35,548 bases of DNA from an uncultured bacterium (GTDB lineage: Bacteria > Bacillota_I > Bacilli_A > RF39 > UBA660): the NCBI GenBank assembly GCA_946611605.1, contig CAMODU010000009.1:1-35548 (forward strand), given 5' to 3'. A model generated the notes under the pieces. It worked only from the letters and a program-made list of their open reading frames with translations. It was not told the origin of the DNA and searched no databases. The number at the start of each line of letters is the position of its first letter. Position 1 is the stretch's first letter. This document shows, in pieces, positions 24,144-32,423 of the stretch. A program made the translations under genes and the position numbers.

Positions 24144-25263
24144 AATATGTCTTAATAGGTAATATTAATTGTATTAAAGTATCATCATCAGGTACTTTTA
24201 ATATAATTGGTTTTGAATCAGTATTCATATTTATTAAAATATCTTCTGAATCAAATGTCTTTAAAGCATCCATCATATATTTAGATGAGAAACTAATATT
24301 TACTGGATTTTTTATATTTCTTTGAACAGTTATTTTATCTTCAACTTTACCTATTTCAGATGCAAATGAAGATAAAATTAATTGATCATTATCTAATTCC
24401 ATTTTAACTATATTCTTTTCTTTACTTTGAGTAAGTAGGGCAGCTCTATCTAAAGATGAATAGAAATCATTTAATTTAGCTGTTACTACATGAGTAAAGT
24501 CAGTTGGAATAAAACTAGATGTATTTGGATATTCTCCATTTAATAAATTTGTTTGGAATATAATATTATTATATTTAAACATTATCTTTTTACTGAAAAT
24601 ATGTATTTCTACATTATCTTCTTTATCTTCTAGAATTTTATCAAATTCATTTATAGTTCTACCTGGAATTACAATATTAACAGCTTCATCATAGGCTTTA
24701 GATAAAGTAATTATTTTTTTAGCTAATCTATATGAATCTGTTGCAACACATTCCATAGTATTACCATTTACTTTAATATTTAAACCTGTTAATAAAGGTC
24801 TAGATTCTTGAGTTGATACAGCAAATGTTGTTTGATAAATCATTTTCTTTAAAGTAGCTGCATCTAAATCAATATGTTTAGTATTATCTTCTAATTGTAT
24901 CTCAGGATAATCTAAACTATTTAAACAATTTAAATTATATTCTGAATTATCTGAATATATTATTATTTTTAAATCATCAACAACTTCAAAATTAATAATA
25001 TCATTAGGCATCTTTTTAATAATATCTAATAAATATTTAGATTGAATAATAATAACTCCTTCTTTATCAACACTTTCAATTTTATCAGTAGGTATAAATG
25101 ATTTAATTGTAAGATCAGAATCTGATGCAGTTAAATATAAACCTTCATTATTTAATTCAAACTTAATTCCATTTAATATAGGTATTATATTTCTAGCAGA
25201 TATAGCTCTAGAAACATTAATTAATTCTTGTAGTATTATATTTTTATTAATTGAAAATTTCAT
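24142..25263 (-). CDS. dnaN: DNA polymerase III beta clamp
   Basis: The protein has 373 residues, as usual for the three-domain sliding clamp. The opening MKFSINKNIILQELINVSRAISARNIIPILNGIKF is typical, with TASDSDLTIKSFIP, RPLLTGLNIKVN (domain 2) and VVTAKLNDFYSSLDRAALL later. The C-terminus ends ILPIKTY, near the family 'h-h-P-h-R/K' end that lies in the clamp's peptide-binding groove. The dimeric clamp encircles DNA and tethers PolC, DnaE and repair proteins. It follows dnaA in the conserved order across a 138-bp gap with DnaA-box-like sites. Its terminator separates it from the comK-like gene. Confidence 0.97.
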   Translation of the reverse strand: MKFSINKNIILQELINVSRAISARNIIPILNGIKFELNNEGLYLTASDSDLTIKSFIPTDKIESVDKEGVIIIQSKYLLDIIKKMPNDIINFEVVDDLKIIIYSDNSEYNLNCLNSLDYPEIQLEDNTKHIDLDAATLKKMIYQTTFAVSTQESRPLLTGLNIKVNGNTMECVATDSYRLAKKIITLSKAYDEAVNIVIPGRTINEFDKILEDKEDNVEIHIFSKKIMFKYNNIIFQTNLLNGEYPNTSSFIPTDFTHVVTAKLNDFYSSLDRAALLTQSKEKNIVKMELDNDQLILSSFASEIGKVEDKITVQRNIKNPVNISFSSKYMMDALKTFDSEDILINMNTDSKPIILKVPDDDTLIQLILPIKTY

Positions 25264-25401
25264 GTTAATTCCTTCTTTCTTATTTTTTATTTATTAGTAG
25301 TTTTAATATAGGTGTTGATAATGTTGATAAGTTGTTTATTATCCACAAATACGTTTATTTTTAATACTTTTTTATTAATTAATAATTGTTAATAATTGTG
25401 A
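25264..25401. other. oriC, downstream part (dnaA-dnaN gap)
   Basis: This 138-bp very AT-rich gap holds one consensus DnaA box TTATCCACA (25339-25347). It also has two abutting one-mismatch boxes, TGTTGATAA (25313-25321 and 25322-25330, complement TTATCAACA). Next to them on the dnaN side is TAGTAG (25295-25300) in an AT-rich run, in the orientation and place of DnaA-trio unwinding elements in Bacillus. The layout box, box, trio, dnaN fits the Bacillus unwinding site. The trio call is weak in such AT-rich DNA. Confidence 0.7.
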
Positions 25402-26787
25402 TTAATTAACACATTTATCTTTTATTTCCATTATTTCTCTATTTAATTCATTATTTGTTTTCATTTCTTTTTCTACTTTATCACATCCATGTAATACAGT
25501 GGCATGGTCTCTTCCAAATTCTTGACCAATTCTTTCAATAGTTTCATTTGTTGTTATTTTAGCTATATACATAGCAACTTGTCTTGCTTTATTAATATTT
25601 GCAGTTCTTTTCTTACTTTTTAATGAATCTTCAGTTACATCATAGTATTCTGCAACTATTTTTCTTATTTTAGCTAAATCATTAGTCATATATTGTTTAG
25701 ATCCAAAGAAATCAATTAATGCTTCTTCAGCAAATTTTAAATCTATTTCTTCAGGAAGTAGTAGAGAAGTGTATACTAATAATCTATTTAATGCTCCTTC
25801 TAATGATCTAACATCAGATGGAGAATTAGTAGCAATATATTCATAAACTTCTTCTTTAACTAAGTTAGCTATTTCCATACCTAATATTTTATTTTTAAGT
25901 ATTTTTATTTTTAATTCCTGTTCAGGAGGTTTAATATCTATTGAAACTCCCCAGTTAAATCTTGTTTGTAATCTACTTTCAAACATATTTAAATCATTTG
26001 GTGTAGTATCAGATGATAAAATTATTTGCTTATCATTATTTTTTAAATAATCATATGTTTGGAAAAATTCATCTTTTGTTTTTTCAGCATTTTGTAACAT
26101 TTGTATATCATCTATGATTAATACATCAATATTACGGTATTTTTCTTTAAAATGTTCTATTAAAGGTATATTATCTGAATTATTATGTTTTCTAGTCATT
26201 TCAGTAAAATCTTCTATAAACTGACCAGATGTTACATATAATACAGTTTTATTACTATTTTCTACTATATAATTACCTATAGCATGCATTAAATGAGTTT
26301 TACCAATTCCAGATCTACCATATATAAAGAAAGGATTATATGTTTTACCAGGATGTTTAGCTACTTCTAGAGCAGCAGTGTGGGCCATTCTATTTGAATC
26401 ACCTACAATAAAGTTATCAAATCTATATTCAGGTTTAAGATTACTATTTAAGTTTTTATATTTTATATCATAATTTTCTATACTATTATCTTTATTATTA
26501 ATAATAGGTGTAGTTTCATTTTCATCTTCATCATTTATATTAAAGTCAGTTACCAGTTCAAAAGAATAATCTTTATTAGTAATATCTTTTAAACATTGTT
26601 CAATTAAATCAATATAGTCAGGACAATTTAATATATGTTGTCTTTTTCTATCAGAGTTTATATATAGTGTAATAGGATTATCTGTATCTAATACTTGGAT
26701 ATCTTTAAACCATGTACTATATATAGCGCTGGATACTTTAGACTGTATTGATGTTAAAAAATTAGTTGTAAGTTCATCTACATTCAT
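25402..26787 (-). CDS. dnaA: Chromosomal replication initiator DnaA
   Basis: The protein has 461 residues, close to the family norm. Domain I ends near residue 85; a poorly conserved acidic linker (about 86-125, DINDEDENETTPIINNKDNS) follows. The AAA+ domain begins at NLNSNLKPEYRFDNFIVGDSNRMAHTAAL, with Walker A IYGRSGIGKTHLMHAIG, Walker B DVLIIDDIQML and the sensor region SSDTTPNDLNMFESRLQTRFNWG. Domain IV has the DnaA-box-binding helix GRDHATVLHGCDKVEKEM. DnaA unwinds oriC and loads the helicase. Ribosome site AGGGTGG. The promoter (26823-26852) has a DnaA-box-like site between -35 and -10, so autorepression is likely. Confidence 0.98.
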   Translation of the reverse strand: MNVDELTTNFLTSIQSKVSSAIYSTWFKDIQVLDTDNPITLYINSDRKRQHILNCPDYIDLIEQCLKDITNKDYSFELVTDFNINDEDENETTPIINNKDNSIENYDIKYKNLNSNLKPEYRFDNFIVGDSNRMAHTAALEVAKHPGKTYNPFFIYGRSGIGKTHLMHAIGNYIVENSNKTVLYVTSGQFIEDFTEMTRKHNNSDNIPLIEHFKEKYRNIDVLIIDDIQMLQNAEKTKDEFFQTYDYLKNNDKQIILSSDTTPNDLNMFESRLQTRFNWGVSIDIKPPEQELKIKILKNKILGMEIANLVKEEVYEYIATNSPSDVRSLEGALNRLLVYTSLLLPEEIDLKFAEEALIDFFGSKQYMTNDLAKIRKIVAEYYDVTEDSLKSKKRTANINKARQVAMYIAKITTNETIERIGQEFGRDHATVLHGCDKVEKEMKTNNELNREIMEIKDKCVN

Positions 26788-26822
26788 ATAACCACCCTGT
26801 CTATCTTTGTAACACTAATAAA

Positions 26823-26852
26823 ATATTACTCCATTTTTGTTGATAAAGTAAA
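26823..26852 (-). promoter_or_regulatory. Predicted dnaA promoter overlapped by a DnaA-box-like site
   Basis: TTTACT (26847-26852), 18-bp spacer, TAATAT (26823-26828) on the minus strand. The spacer contains TTATCAACA (26838-26846), one mismatch from the DnaA box, so DnaA binding would block it. This is a weak promoter match. Confidence 0.4.
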
Positions 26853-26869
26853 TATTAATAACTTATAAA
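26853..26869 (+). repeat. oriC 17-bp direct repeat, copy 1
   Basis: TATTAATAACTTATAAA, identical to a copy at 26972-26988, 119 bp downstream. The TTATAAA part is followed by T here. Confidence 0.75.
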
Positions 26870-26971
26870 TTATTTTTGAACAATATTTTCAACATTTAGT
26901 TTCCTATTATAACGTTATGTATGATAGTTTTCAACGTTTTCAACAAATTTTGTTTAAAAGTTTTCAAAAAG

Positions 26972-26988
26972 TATTAATAACTTATAAA
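26972..26988 (+). repeat. oriC 17-bp direct repeat, copy 2
   Basis: TATTAATAACTTATAAA, identical to copy 1; here followed by CA, making TTATAAACA, which resembles a degenerate DnaA box. Confidence 0.75.
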
Positions 26989-27035
26989 CAATGAACGTTG
27001 ATATTGTTTAAATCTCTTTAATCTACGAAAATTGG

Positions 27036-27064
27036 TTGACTTGAGTTTATTAATATAATATAAT
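27036..27064 (+). promoter_or_regulatory. Strong promoter of rpmH-rnpA
   Basis: TTGACT (27036-27041), 17-bp spacer, TATAAT (27059-27064): the best sigma-A match in the window. It is 32 bp upstream of the rpmH start, which has a GGAGGT ribosome site. Confidence 0.85.
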
Positions 27065-27096
27065 AACTTTGCATTTGAGATGTGGAGGTGTAATTT

Positions 27097-27222
27097 ATGA
27101 AAAGACCATTTCAACCAAATAATCGTAAAAAAGCTAAAAAGCATGGATTCTTTGCACGTAAAAATTCTAAAGTATTAAAAACTAGAAGAGCAAAAGGAAG
27201 AAAAAACTTAATAACAAAATAA
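27097..27222 (+). CDS. rpmH: 50S ribosomal protein L34
   Basis: This 41-residue protein begins [19 protein letters not shown] and ends [12 protein letters not shown]. This is the unmistakable L34 pattern (M-K-R-T/P-F/Y-Q-P-N/S and a late R-R-x-K-G-R-K), very basic, normally 44 residues. It sits in the 50S subunit near 23S rRNA. It heads the plus-strand arm, expressed from the strong promoter above with GGAGGT 8 nt upstream. It is divergent from dnaA, as in nearly all Firmicutes, and is co-transcribed with rnpA, with a partial terminator in between. Confidence 0.97.
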   Translation: MKRPFQPNNRKKAKKHGFFARKNSKVLKTRRAKGRKNLITK

Positions 27223-27223
27223 T

Positions 27224-27247
27224 CCACTTTTTATAGTGGTTTTTATT
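27224..27247 (+). terminator. Small stem-loop with T-run after rpmH
   Basis: The stem CCACT/AGTGG (27224-27228 with 27235-27239, 6-nt loop) is followed by TTTTTATTTT. It lies between rpmH and rnpA. With a strong promoter upstream and none visible for rnpA, it could lower rnpA expression relative to rpmH. Confidence 0.6.
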
Positions 27248-27264
27248 TTATTGGAGGTGTATTA

Positions 27265-27588
27265 ATGAAAAAATACGAAATTATTAAAGAACATAAAGAT
27301 TTTGATAATATCATTAATACAGGTAAATATAATAAAGGATCATATTTTGTTATATATTATAGGAATAATAATATAAATAGAAACAGATTTGGTATAGCTG
27401 TATCTAAAAAAACTGGAACAGCTGTTATTAGAAATAGATTAAAAAGGGTAACTAGAGAGATACTTAATAAATATAAAAATATGTTTAAAAATAATTATGA
27501 TTATATTATAATAGTGAAGAGAAATGCATTAAATACTTCATTTAATGTATTAGAAGATGATATTCTAAATATTATTAAGGGTGATTAA
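27265..27588 (+). CDS. rnpA: Ribonuclease P protein component
   Basis: The protein has 107 residues. MKKYEIIKEHKDFDNIINTGKY matches the RnpA N-terminus. RFGIAVSKKTGTAVIRNRLKRVTREI is the conserved RNR motif (about 52-72), which binds the catalytic RNA and pre-tRNA leader. The protein is basic and of normal length (about 110-120). RNase P trims the 5' leader from tRNA precursors and, here, from the tmRNA precursor. The start has GGAGGT 7 nt upstream, and the yidC ATG follows the stop directly, so rpmH-rnpA-yidC-jag form an operon. Confidence 0.97.
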   Translation: MKKYEIIKEHKDFDNIINTGKYNKGSYFVIYYRNNNINRNRFGIAVSKKTGTAVIRNRLKRVTREILNKYKNMFKNNYDYIIIVKRNALNTSFNVLEDDILNIIKGD

Positions 27589-28539
27589 ATGAAAAGAATA
27601 ACTAAAGTACTAGTATTAATCCTTTCTATTTTACTATTAACAGGATGTACTCAAACTCTTGTTAATAAAGATAATCAAAGAGTTACAAATGAAAATACTG
27701 GTCAAAATTTAACAGCTAATATATTATGTTTACCTAAAGATGAAACTTTATTAAATAAATATAATGAAAATAAAGAAACAATAGCATCTAATAGCAAATA
27801 TAAGACTAATTTAGATAATTTAGTTCCATGTGATGAAATGGGAGCATGGAAAAATCCATATGATGGTATTTGGGTACAATTATTTGTTCAACCATTATCA
27901 TGGTTAATTATTAAAACTGGTAAATTAGTAGGTAATATTGGTGTATCAGTAATGATAATTGGTATATTAATAAGATTAGTATTATTACCATTTACTATTA
28001 AATCTACTAAACAACAAGAAATAATGAAAAAAGTTCAACCTGAATTAGATAGATTAGAAAAAAAATATGCTGGTAAAGATGATCAAGATAGTATGATGAA
28101 AAAATCACAAGAAACTATGATGATTTATAAGAAATATAATATGAATCCATTATCATCATGCTTAGTTATGTTAATACAATTACCAATATTCTTTGCTTTC
28201 TTAGAAGCAATCAATAGAACTCCTGCTATATTTGAAAATAGCTTATGGCAATTCCAATTAGGAACAACTCCATTATATGGAATTACTCATGGTAATTATT
28301 GGTATATTTTATTACTTGTATTAATTATTTTATTTACTATATTAACATTTATGCAATCTATGGGATCTATGAATGGTAATTCAGAATCTCAAAAACAATC
28401 AAAAATGATGATGTATATGATGATTGTATTTATAGGAATTGCATCATTCCAATTACCTTCAGCAATAGCTTTATATTGGGTAATTACTAATGCATTCTCT
28501 GTAGTACAAACATTAATTATAAAGAAAGTAGGTAAGTAG
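27589..28539 (+). CDS. yidC: Membrane protein insertase YidC (OxaA/SpoIIIJ type)
   Basis: The protein has 316 residues. Lipoprotein signal MKRITKVLVLILSILLLTGC with a lipobox LTGC (Cys20), then an extracytoplasmic segment to about residue 100. Five membrane spans of the OxaA/YidC core follow. Family motifs are present: IWVQLFVQPLSWLI, IIGILIRLVLLPFTIKSTK with the positively charged Arg in the groove, NPLSSCLVMLIQLPIFFAF, and ALYWVITNAFSVVQTL at the end. YidC inserts single-span and small proteins into the membrane, partly with SRP. The start abuts the rnpA stop. The N-terminal region between the lipobox and the first span is slightly longer than in B. subtilis SpoIIIJ. Confidence 0.96.
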   Translation: MKRITKVLVLILSILLLTGCTQTLVNKDNQRVTNENTGQNLTANILCLPKDETLLNKYNENKETIASNSKYKTNLDNLVPCDEMGAWKNPYDGIWVQLFVQPLSWLIIKTGKLVGNIGVSVMIIGILIRLVLLPFTIKSTKQQEIMKKVQPELDRLEKKYAGKDDQDSMMKKSQETMMIYKKYNMNPLSSCLVMLIQLPIFFAFLEAINRTPAIFENSLWQFQLGTTPLYGITHGNYWYILLLVLIILFTILTFMQSMGSMNGNSESQKQSKMMMYMMIVFIGIASFQLPSAIALYWVITNAFSVVQTLIIKKVGK

Positions 28540-28540
28540 T

Positions 28541-29155
28541 ATGCAAGAATATTTATATGAAGGTAAGAATAAAGAGGAGTTAATTCAACAAGCTTTAGAA
28601 GAATTAGAATGTACTGAAGATGATATTCTATATTCAGTAACTAAAGAAAAAGTTGGTTTATTAAAGAAAGAAGTAGTTAAATTAAAAGTATTTAAGATGA
28701 CTGATGTATGTTCATTTATTAAGAAATACTTAGAAGATTTAACTAAAGATATGGGATTAGAAGTTTCATTTGAAACTAAAGTAAGAGAAAAACAAATTAC
28801 TGTTAGAATGTTCTCAGATAATAATAACATTTTAATAGGTAAACAAGGTAAAACTCTTCAAGCTTTAACTGTTGTAGTTAAACAAGTAGTTAAGAATGTT
28901 ACTGGTGTTTATCCATATGTATTATTAGATGTATCTAATTATAAAGAAAATCAAGAAAAATACTTAATTAGAGCTGCTAAAAATATTGCTAAAGAAGTAG
29001 AAGAAACTAAGAACCCAGTTACAATGGAAAATATGAATTCTTATGAAAGAAGAATAATACATAACTATATAAGTGAAAAATATAAGACTGTTTATACTGA
29101 ATCTGAAGGTGAAGAACCTAATAGACATATAGTTGTTAAACCAAAAGAGGATTAG
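28541..29155 (+). CDS. jag: Jag/KhpB RNA-binding protein (Jag-N, KH, R3H)
   Basis: The protein has 204 residues. Jag-N domain at about 1-50 (EYLYEGKNKEELIQQALEEL), a KH domain at about 78-130 (NNILIGKQGKTLQALTVVVKQVV, with the G-K-x-G loop), and an R3H domain at about 140-200 (MNSYERRIIHNYI: R-x-x-x-H). This order is that of Jag/KhpB, a partner of KhpA in RNA binding that influences cell elongation and wall synthesis in cocci. It follows yidC at 1 nt, the usual place. A terminator overlaps the stop codon, ending the rpmH-jag transcript. Confidence 0.95.
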   Translation: MQEYLYEGKNKEELIQQALEELECTEDDILYSVTKEKVGLLKKEVVKLKVFKMTDVCSFIKKYLEDLTKDMGLEVSFETKVREKQITVRMFSDNNNILIGKQGKTLQALTVVVKQVVKNVTGVYPYVLLDVSNYKENQEKYLIRAAKNIAKEVEETKNPVTMENMNSYERRIIHNYISEKYKTVYTESEGEEPNRHIVVKPKED

Positions 29156-29166
29156 TCCTCTTTTTA
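29143..29166 (+). terminator. Intrinsic terminator of jag
   Basis: The stem AAAAGAGGA/TCCTCTTTT (29143-29151 with 29156-29164) has a 4-nt loop, and the stop codon TAG (29153-29155) falls in the loop. T-run follows. Confidence 0.8.
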
Positions 29167-29186
29167 TTTGTTTTATTATATTAAAG

Positions 29187-29195
29187 TGATATAAT
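29187..29195 (+). promoter_or_regulatory. Extended -10 promoter of mnmE-mnmG-rsmG
   Basis: TGATATAAT (-10 TATAAT at 29190-29195), 25 bp upstream of the mnmE ATG, just after the jag terminator. The hexamer 17 bp upstream (TTTGTT) is a weak -35. Confidence 0.55.
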
Positions 29196-29219
29196 ACAAT
29201 CGTTATTGGGGTGAAATTC

Positions 29220-29222
29220 ATG
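29220..29222 (+). other. Start codon choice for mnmE
   Basis: GGGGTG (29208-29213) is the likely Shine-Dalgarno for ATG at 29220. A GTG at 29211 is in frame but is part of this ribosome site. Confidence 0.7.
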
Positions 29223-30572
29223 AATGAAAATATATGTGCAATTTCAACTGCATTAGGAGTAGGTGCTATTAGTATTATTAGAGCATCAGGACCTGATGTA
29301 TTTAATATTGTAAATGAAATATGTGATATAGATTTATTATCTAAAGCATCACATACTGTTTCGTATGCACATATATTAGATAATAAGGAAATAATAGATG
29401 AAGTATTAATAATTAAAATGAATGCACCTAAGACATTTACTAAGGAAGATGTTATAGAAATTAATTCTCATGGAGGTATATCAACAACTAATAAGATATT
29501 AGAACTATTGTTATCTCATGGTTGTAGATTAGCCTTACCTGGTGAATTTACTAAGAAAGCTTTCTTAAATGGAAGAATAGATCTAGTAGAAGCTGAATCT
29601 ATAAATGATTTAATTACTTCTCAAACAGATTCTCAAAGAAAGTTTGCTATGAATAGATTAGAAGGAAATTTATCTAAATTAATTAGGAATATGAGAAATG
29701 ATATATTAACATTAGAAGGTAAATTAGAAGTGGCATTTGATTATCCTGATGAAATAGAAGATGAAGAAGAATTAACATATGATGAGTTAAAGGATACTAT
29801 GATGACTATTAAAGATAAATTATCTAAGTTAGTTAATACTTATCAAGATGCATCTATTATTAAAGATGGTTTAAATGTATCTATAGTAGGTAAACCTAAT
29901 GTAGGTAAGAGTTCTATATTAAACCATTTATTAGATGAAGATAAAGCAATAGTAACTGATATTGCAGGTACTACAAGAGATATAGTAGAAGGTACTATTA
30001 GTTTAAATGGTATTAAATTAAACTTAACTGACACAGCAGGTATAAGAGAAACTGAAGATTTGGTTGAATCTATAGGTGTTAAAAAGAGTTTAGATATTAT
30101 ATCTAATTCAGATTTAGTTATATTTGTATTAAATAATTCAGAAGAATTAACAAAAGAAGAATTAGATTTAATTAATAATACTAAGGTTAATAAGATAGTA
30201 TTTATTAACAAGAATGATCTAGAAACTAAATTAGATGATAGTAAATTAAAAGATATAAAAGTAATAAAAGGTAATACTAAAGATATAAATGGATTAGATG
30301 AATTAAAGAATACTATTGTAGATATGTATAATTTAGAAGAATTATCTACATCAGATTATAATTATATATCAAATGCTAGAGAATTATCCTTAGTTAAAAA
30401 GGCTGAACAAATAGTAAATGACGCTATTAATAATTTAAATGATACATTACCATTTGAAATAATAGCAGATGATTTAAGAGAGTCATATGTAGCTTTAGGT
30501 GAAATAATAGGTGAAACATATGATGAAGATATATTAAATGAGATATTTAGTAAGTTTTGTGTAGGAAAGTAG
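29220..30572 (+). CDS. mnmE: tRNA modification GTPase MnmE
   Basis: The protein has 450 residues. The N-terminal formyl-THF-binding-like domain is MNENICAISTALGVGAISIIRASGP; the HGG block is INSHGGISTTNKILELLL. The central helical and G domains have GKPNVGKSSILN (G1), DIAGTTRDIVEG (G2/K-loop), DTAGIRETEDLVESIGV (G3) and NKND (G4). The C-terminal end is FCVGK, with the invariant Cys. MnmE and MnmG build the carboxymethylaminomethyl or related group at U34 of tRNAs reading NNA/NNG codons. Start as above; the mnmG start is 8 nt beyond the stop. Confidence 0.97.
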   Translation: MNENICAISTALGVGAISIIRASGPDVFNIVNEICDIDLLSKASHTVSYAHILDNKEIIDEVLIIKMNAPKTFTKEDVIEINSHGGISTTNKILELLLSHGCRLALPGEFTKKAFLNGRIDLVEAESINDLITSQTDSQRKFAMNRLEGNLSKLIRNMRNDILTLEGKLEVAFDYPDEIEDEEELTYDELKDTMMTIKDKLSKLVNTYQDASIIKDGLNVSIVGKPNVGKSSILNHLLDEDKAIVTDIAGTTRDIVEGTISLNGIKLNLTDTAGIRETEDLVESIGVKKSLDIISNSDLVIFVLNNSEELTKEELDLINNTKVNKIVFINKNDLETKLDDSKLKDIKVIKGNTKDINGLDELKNTIVDMYNLEELSTSDYNYISNARELSLVKKAEQIVNDAINNLNDTLPFEIIADDLRESYVALGEIIGETYDEDILNEIFSKFCVGK

Positions 30573-30580
30573 GTGATTAT

Positions 30581-32422
30581 ATGGAATATGATGTTATAGT
30601 TGTTGGAGCAGGACATGCAGGATGTGAAGCTGCTAATGCACCAGCTAAAATGGGGTTAAATGTATTATTAATAACATCTAATTTAAATAATATAGCTGAT
30701 ATGCCATGTAATCCATCTATAGGTGGAACTGCTAAAGGTATTGTAGTAAGAGAAATAGATGCTCTAGGTGGTTTAATGGGTAGAGTAGCTGATATATCTC
30801 ATCTACAAATTAAAATGCTTAATTCAGGTAAAGGACCTGCTGTTAAGTCATTAAGAGCTCAAGGTGATAAAGTAGTATATCCAAAGAATATGGTTAAAGC
30901 ATTAAAAGAATTAAAGAATTTAACTATAGAAGAGGGTATGGTAGAAGATTTAATAGTTGAAGATAATACTATTAAAGGTATTATTACAGCTGATGGTAGA
31001 GAGTTTAAATGTAAGACTTTAGTATTAACTACAGGCACATATCTTAAATCTAAAATACTTGTAGGTGATACACATAAGTTCGAAGGACCTCATGGAGAAG
31101 AATCTTCTAAACATTTATCAGATAAATTAAGAGAATTAGGTTTTGATATTATTAGACTTAAAACAGGAACTCCTCAAAGATTAGATCCTGATACAGTAGA
31201 TTATTCAGTTCTAGAAAGAGAAGATGGCGATAAAACTCCATGGACTTTCTCATTTGATCTAGAACCCCAATATGATGTAGATAAACAAGTACCTTGTTAT
31301 ATTGTTTATACAAATGAAGAAACACATAAAATAATCATGGATAATCTTGATAGATCTGCTATGTATGGTGGATATGCTGAAGGTATAGGTCCAAGATATT
31401 GTCCTTCAATAGAAGATAAAGTAGTAAGATTTAAAGATAAAGAAAGACATCAATTATTCTTAGAACCTGAATCTGCTTATTATCCTGATTTATATCTACA
31501 AGGTTTTTCTACTTCTATGCCTATAGATGTACAAGATAAGATGGTTCATTCGTTAAAGGGTTTAGAGAATGTCAAAATATTAAAATATGCATATGCTATT
31601 GAATATGATGCTATTAATCCTTTACAAATGTATCCAAGTGAAGAATCTAAAGTAATTAAAAATTTATTTACTGCAGGACAAATAAATGGAACATCTGGAT
31701 ATGAAGAAGCAGCTGGACAAGGTTTAATTGCAGGTATAAATGCTGGTTTAAAAGTACAAGGTAAGGAACCATTAATACTTAAAAGAAATGAATCTTATAT
31801 AGGTGTTTTACTAGATGATCTAACTACTAAAGGTACTAAAGAACCATATAGATTATTAACTTCTAGAGCAGAATATCGTCTAATCTTAAGACATGACAAT
31901 GCAGATCAAAGATTAAGAAAATATGGATATGAAGTTGGTACTATATCTGATGAACAAATGAATAGATTAAATAATAAGATAGATACTATTAATCAATTAA
32001 TTAATGAATTAAAAGATATAAGAGTAACACCTAAGAATACAAATGAATATATAGGTGAATTAAATAAAGGTGAATCTTTATATGATTTATTAAAAAGACC
32101 TGAAATAAAGATAGATTATTTAAAAGAGTATTTAACTAATAGTTATACTGATGAAATACTTAATATAGTAGAAATACAAGTTAAATATGAAGGTTATATT
32201 AATAAAACTAATAGGGAAGTAGAAAAACTACTAAAACTAGAAGAAAAAGAAATACCTAGGGATATAGATTATGATAAAGTACAAAACTTAGCATCAGAAG
32301 CAAGACAAAAACTAAAACAAGTACTTCCTTTAACTATAGCTCAAGCATCACGTATATCTGGAGTAAATCCTGCTGATATAGCTGTTTTATCTGTATATTT
32401 AAAGAAAGAGTATAATAAGTAA
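30581..32422 (+). CDS. mnmG: tRNA U34 carboxymethylaminomethyl-modifying flavoprotein MnmG (GidA)
   Basis: ATG at 30581 with AGGTGAT 5 nt upstream is chosen; the open frame starts earlier at 30557, inside mnmE. The product is 613 residues. The dinucleotide motif VIVVGAGHAGCEAA is at residues about 5-18, then NPSIGGTAKGIVVREIDALGG, TGTYLKSKILVGD, and GYEEAAGQGLIAGINAG, the second FAD-binding block. The C-terminal helical domain has LTTKGTKEPYRLLTSRAEYRL and SRISGVNPADIAVLSVYLK. MnmG, with MnmE, works on tRNA U34 using FAD, NADH, glycine or ammonium and a methylene-THF carbon. The gap to rsmG is 1 nt. Confidence 0.97.
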   Translation: MEYDVIVVGAGHAGCEAANAPAKMGLNVLLITSNLNNIADMPCNPSIGGTAKGIVVREIDALGGLMGRVADISHLQIKMLNSGKGPAVKSLRAQGDKVVYPKNMVKALKELKNLTIEEGMVEDLIVEDNTIKGIITADGREFKCKTLVLTTGTYLKSKILVGDTHKFEGPHGEESSKHLSDKLRELGFDIIRLKTGTPQRLDPDTVDYSVLEREDGDKTPWTFSFDLEPQYDVDKQVPCYIVYTNEETHKIIMDNLDRSAMYGGYAEGIGPRYCPSIEDKVVRFKDKERHQLFLEPESAYYPDLYLQGFSTSMPIDVQDKMVHSLKGLENVKILKYAYAIEYDAINPLQMYPSEESKVIKNLFTAGQINGTSGYEEAAGQGLIAGINAGLKVQGKEPLILKRNESYIGVLLDDLTTKGTKEPYRLLTSRAEYRLILRHDNADQRLRKYGYEVGTISDEQMNRLNNKIDTINQLINELKDIRVTPKNTNEYIGELNKGESLYDLLKRPEIKIDYLKEYLTNSYTDEILNIVEIQVKYEGYINKTNREVEKLLKLEEKEIPRDIDYDKVQNLASEARQKLKQVLPLTIAQASRISGVNPADIAVLSVYLKKEYNK

Positions 32423-32423
32423 T

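Larger units (their letters stand above)
26788..27096. other. oriC, upstream part (dnaA-rpmH divergent gap)
   Basis: This 309-bp gap contains no gene. It holds the two divergent promoters (dnaA and rpmH), a 17-bp direct repeat, one TGTTGATAA (26838-26846), and four TTTTCAA iterons (26886, 26928, 26937, 26961), two of them abutting. These resemble DnaA boxes with one to two mismatches and correspond to the upstream box clusters (incA/incB) of Bacillus. No perfect TTATCCACA is seen here. AT content is extreme. Confidence 0.65.

Noticed and set aside
26788-27096. Short protein genes in the dnaA-rpmH gap
   Set aside because: There is no frame with a ribosome site; stop codons are frequent because of AT-richness.
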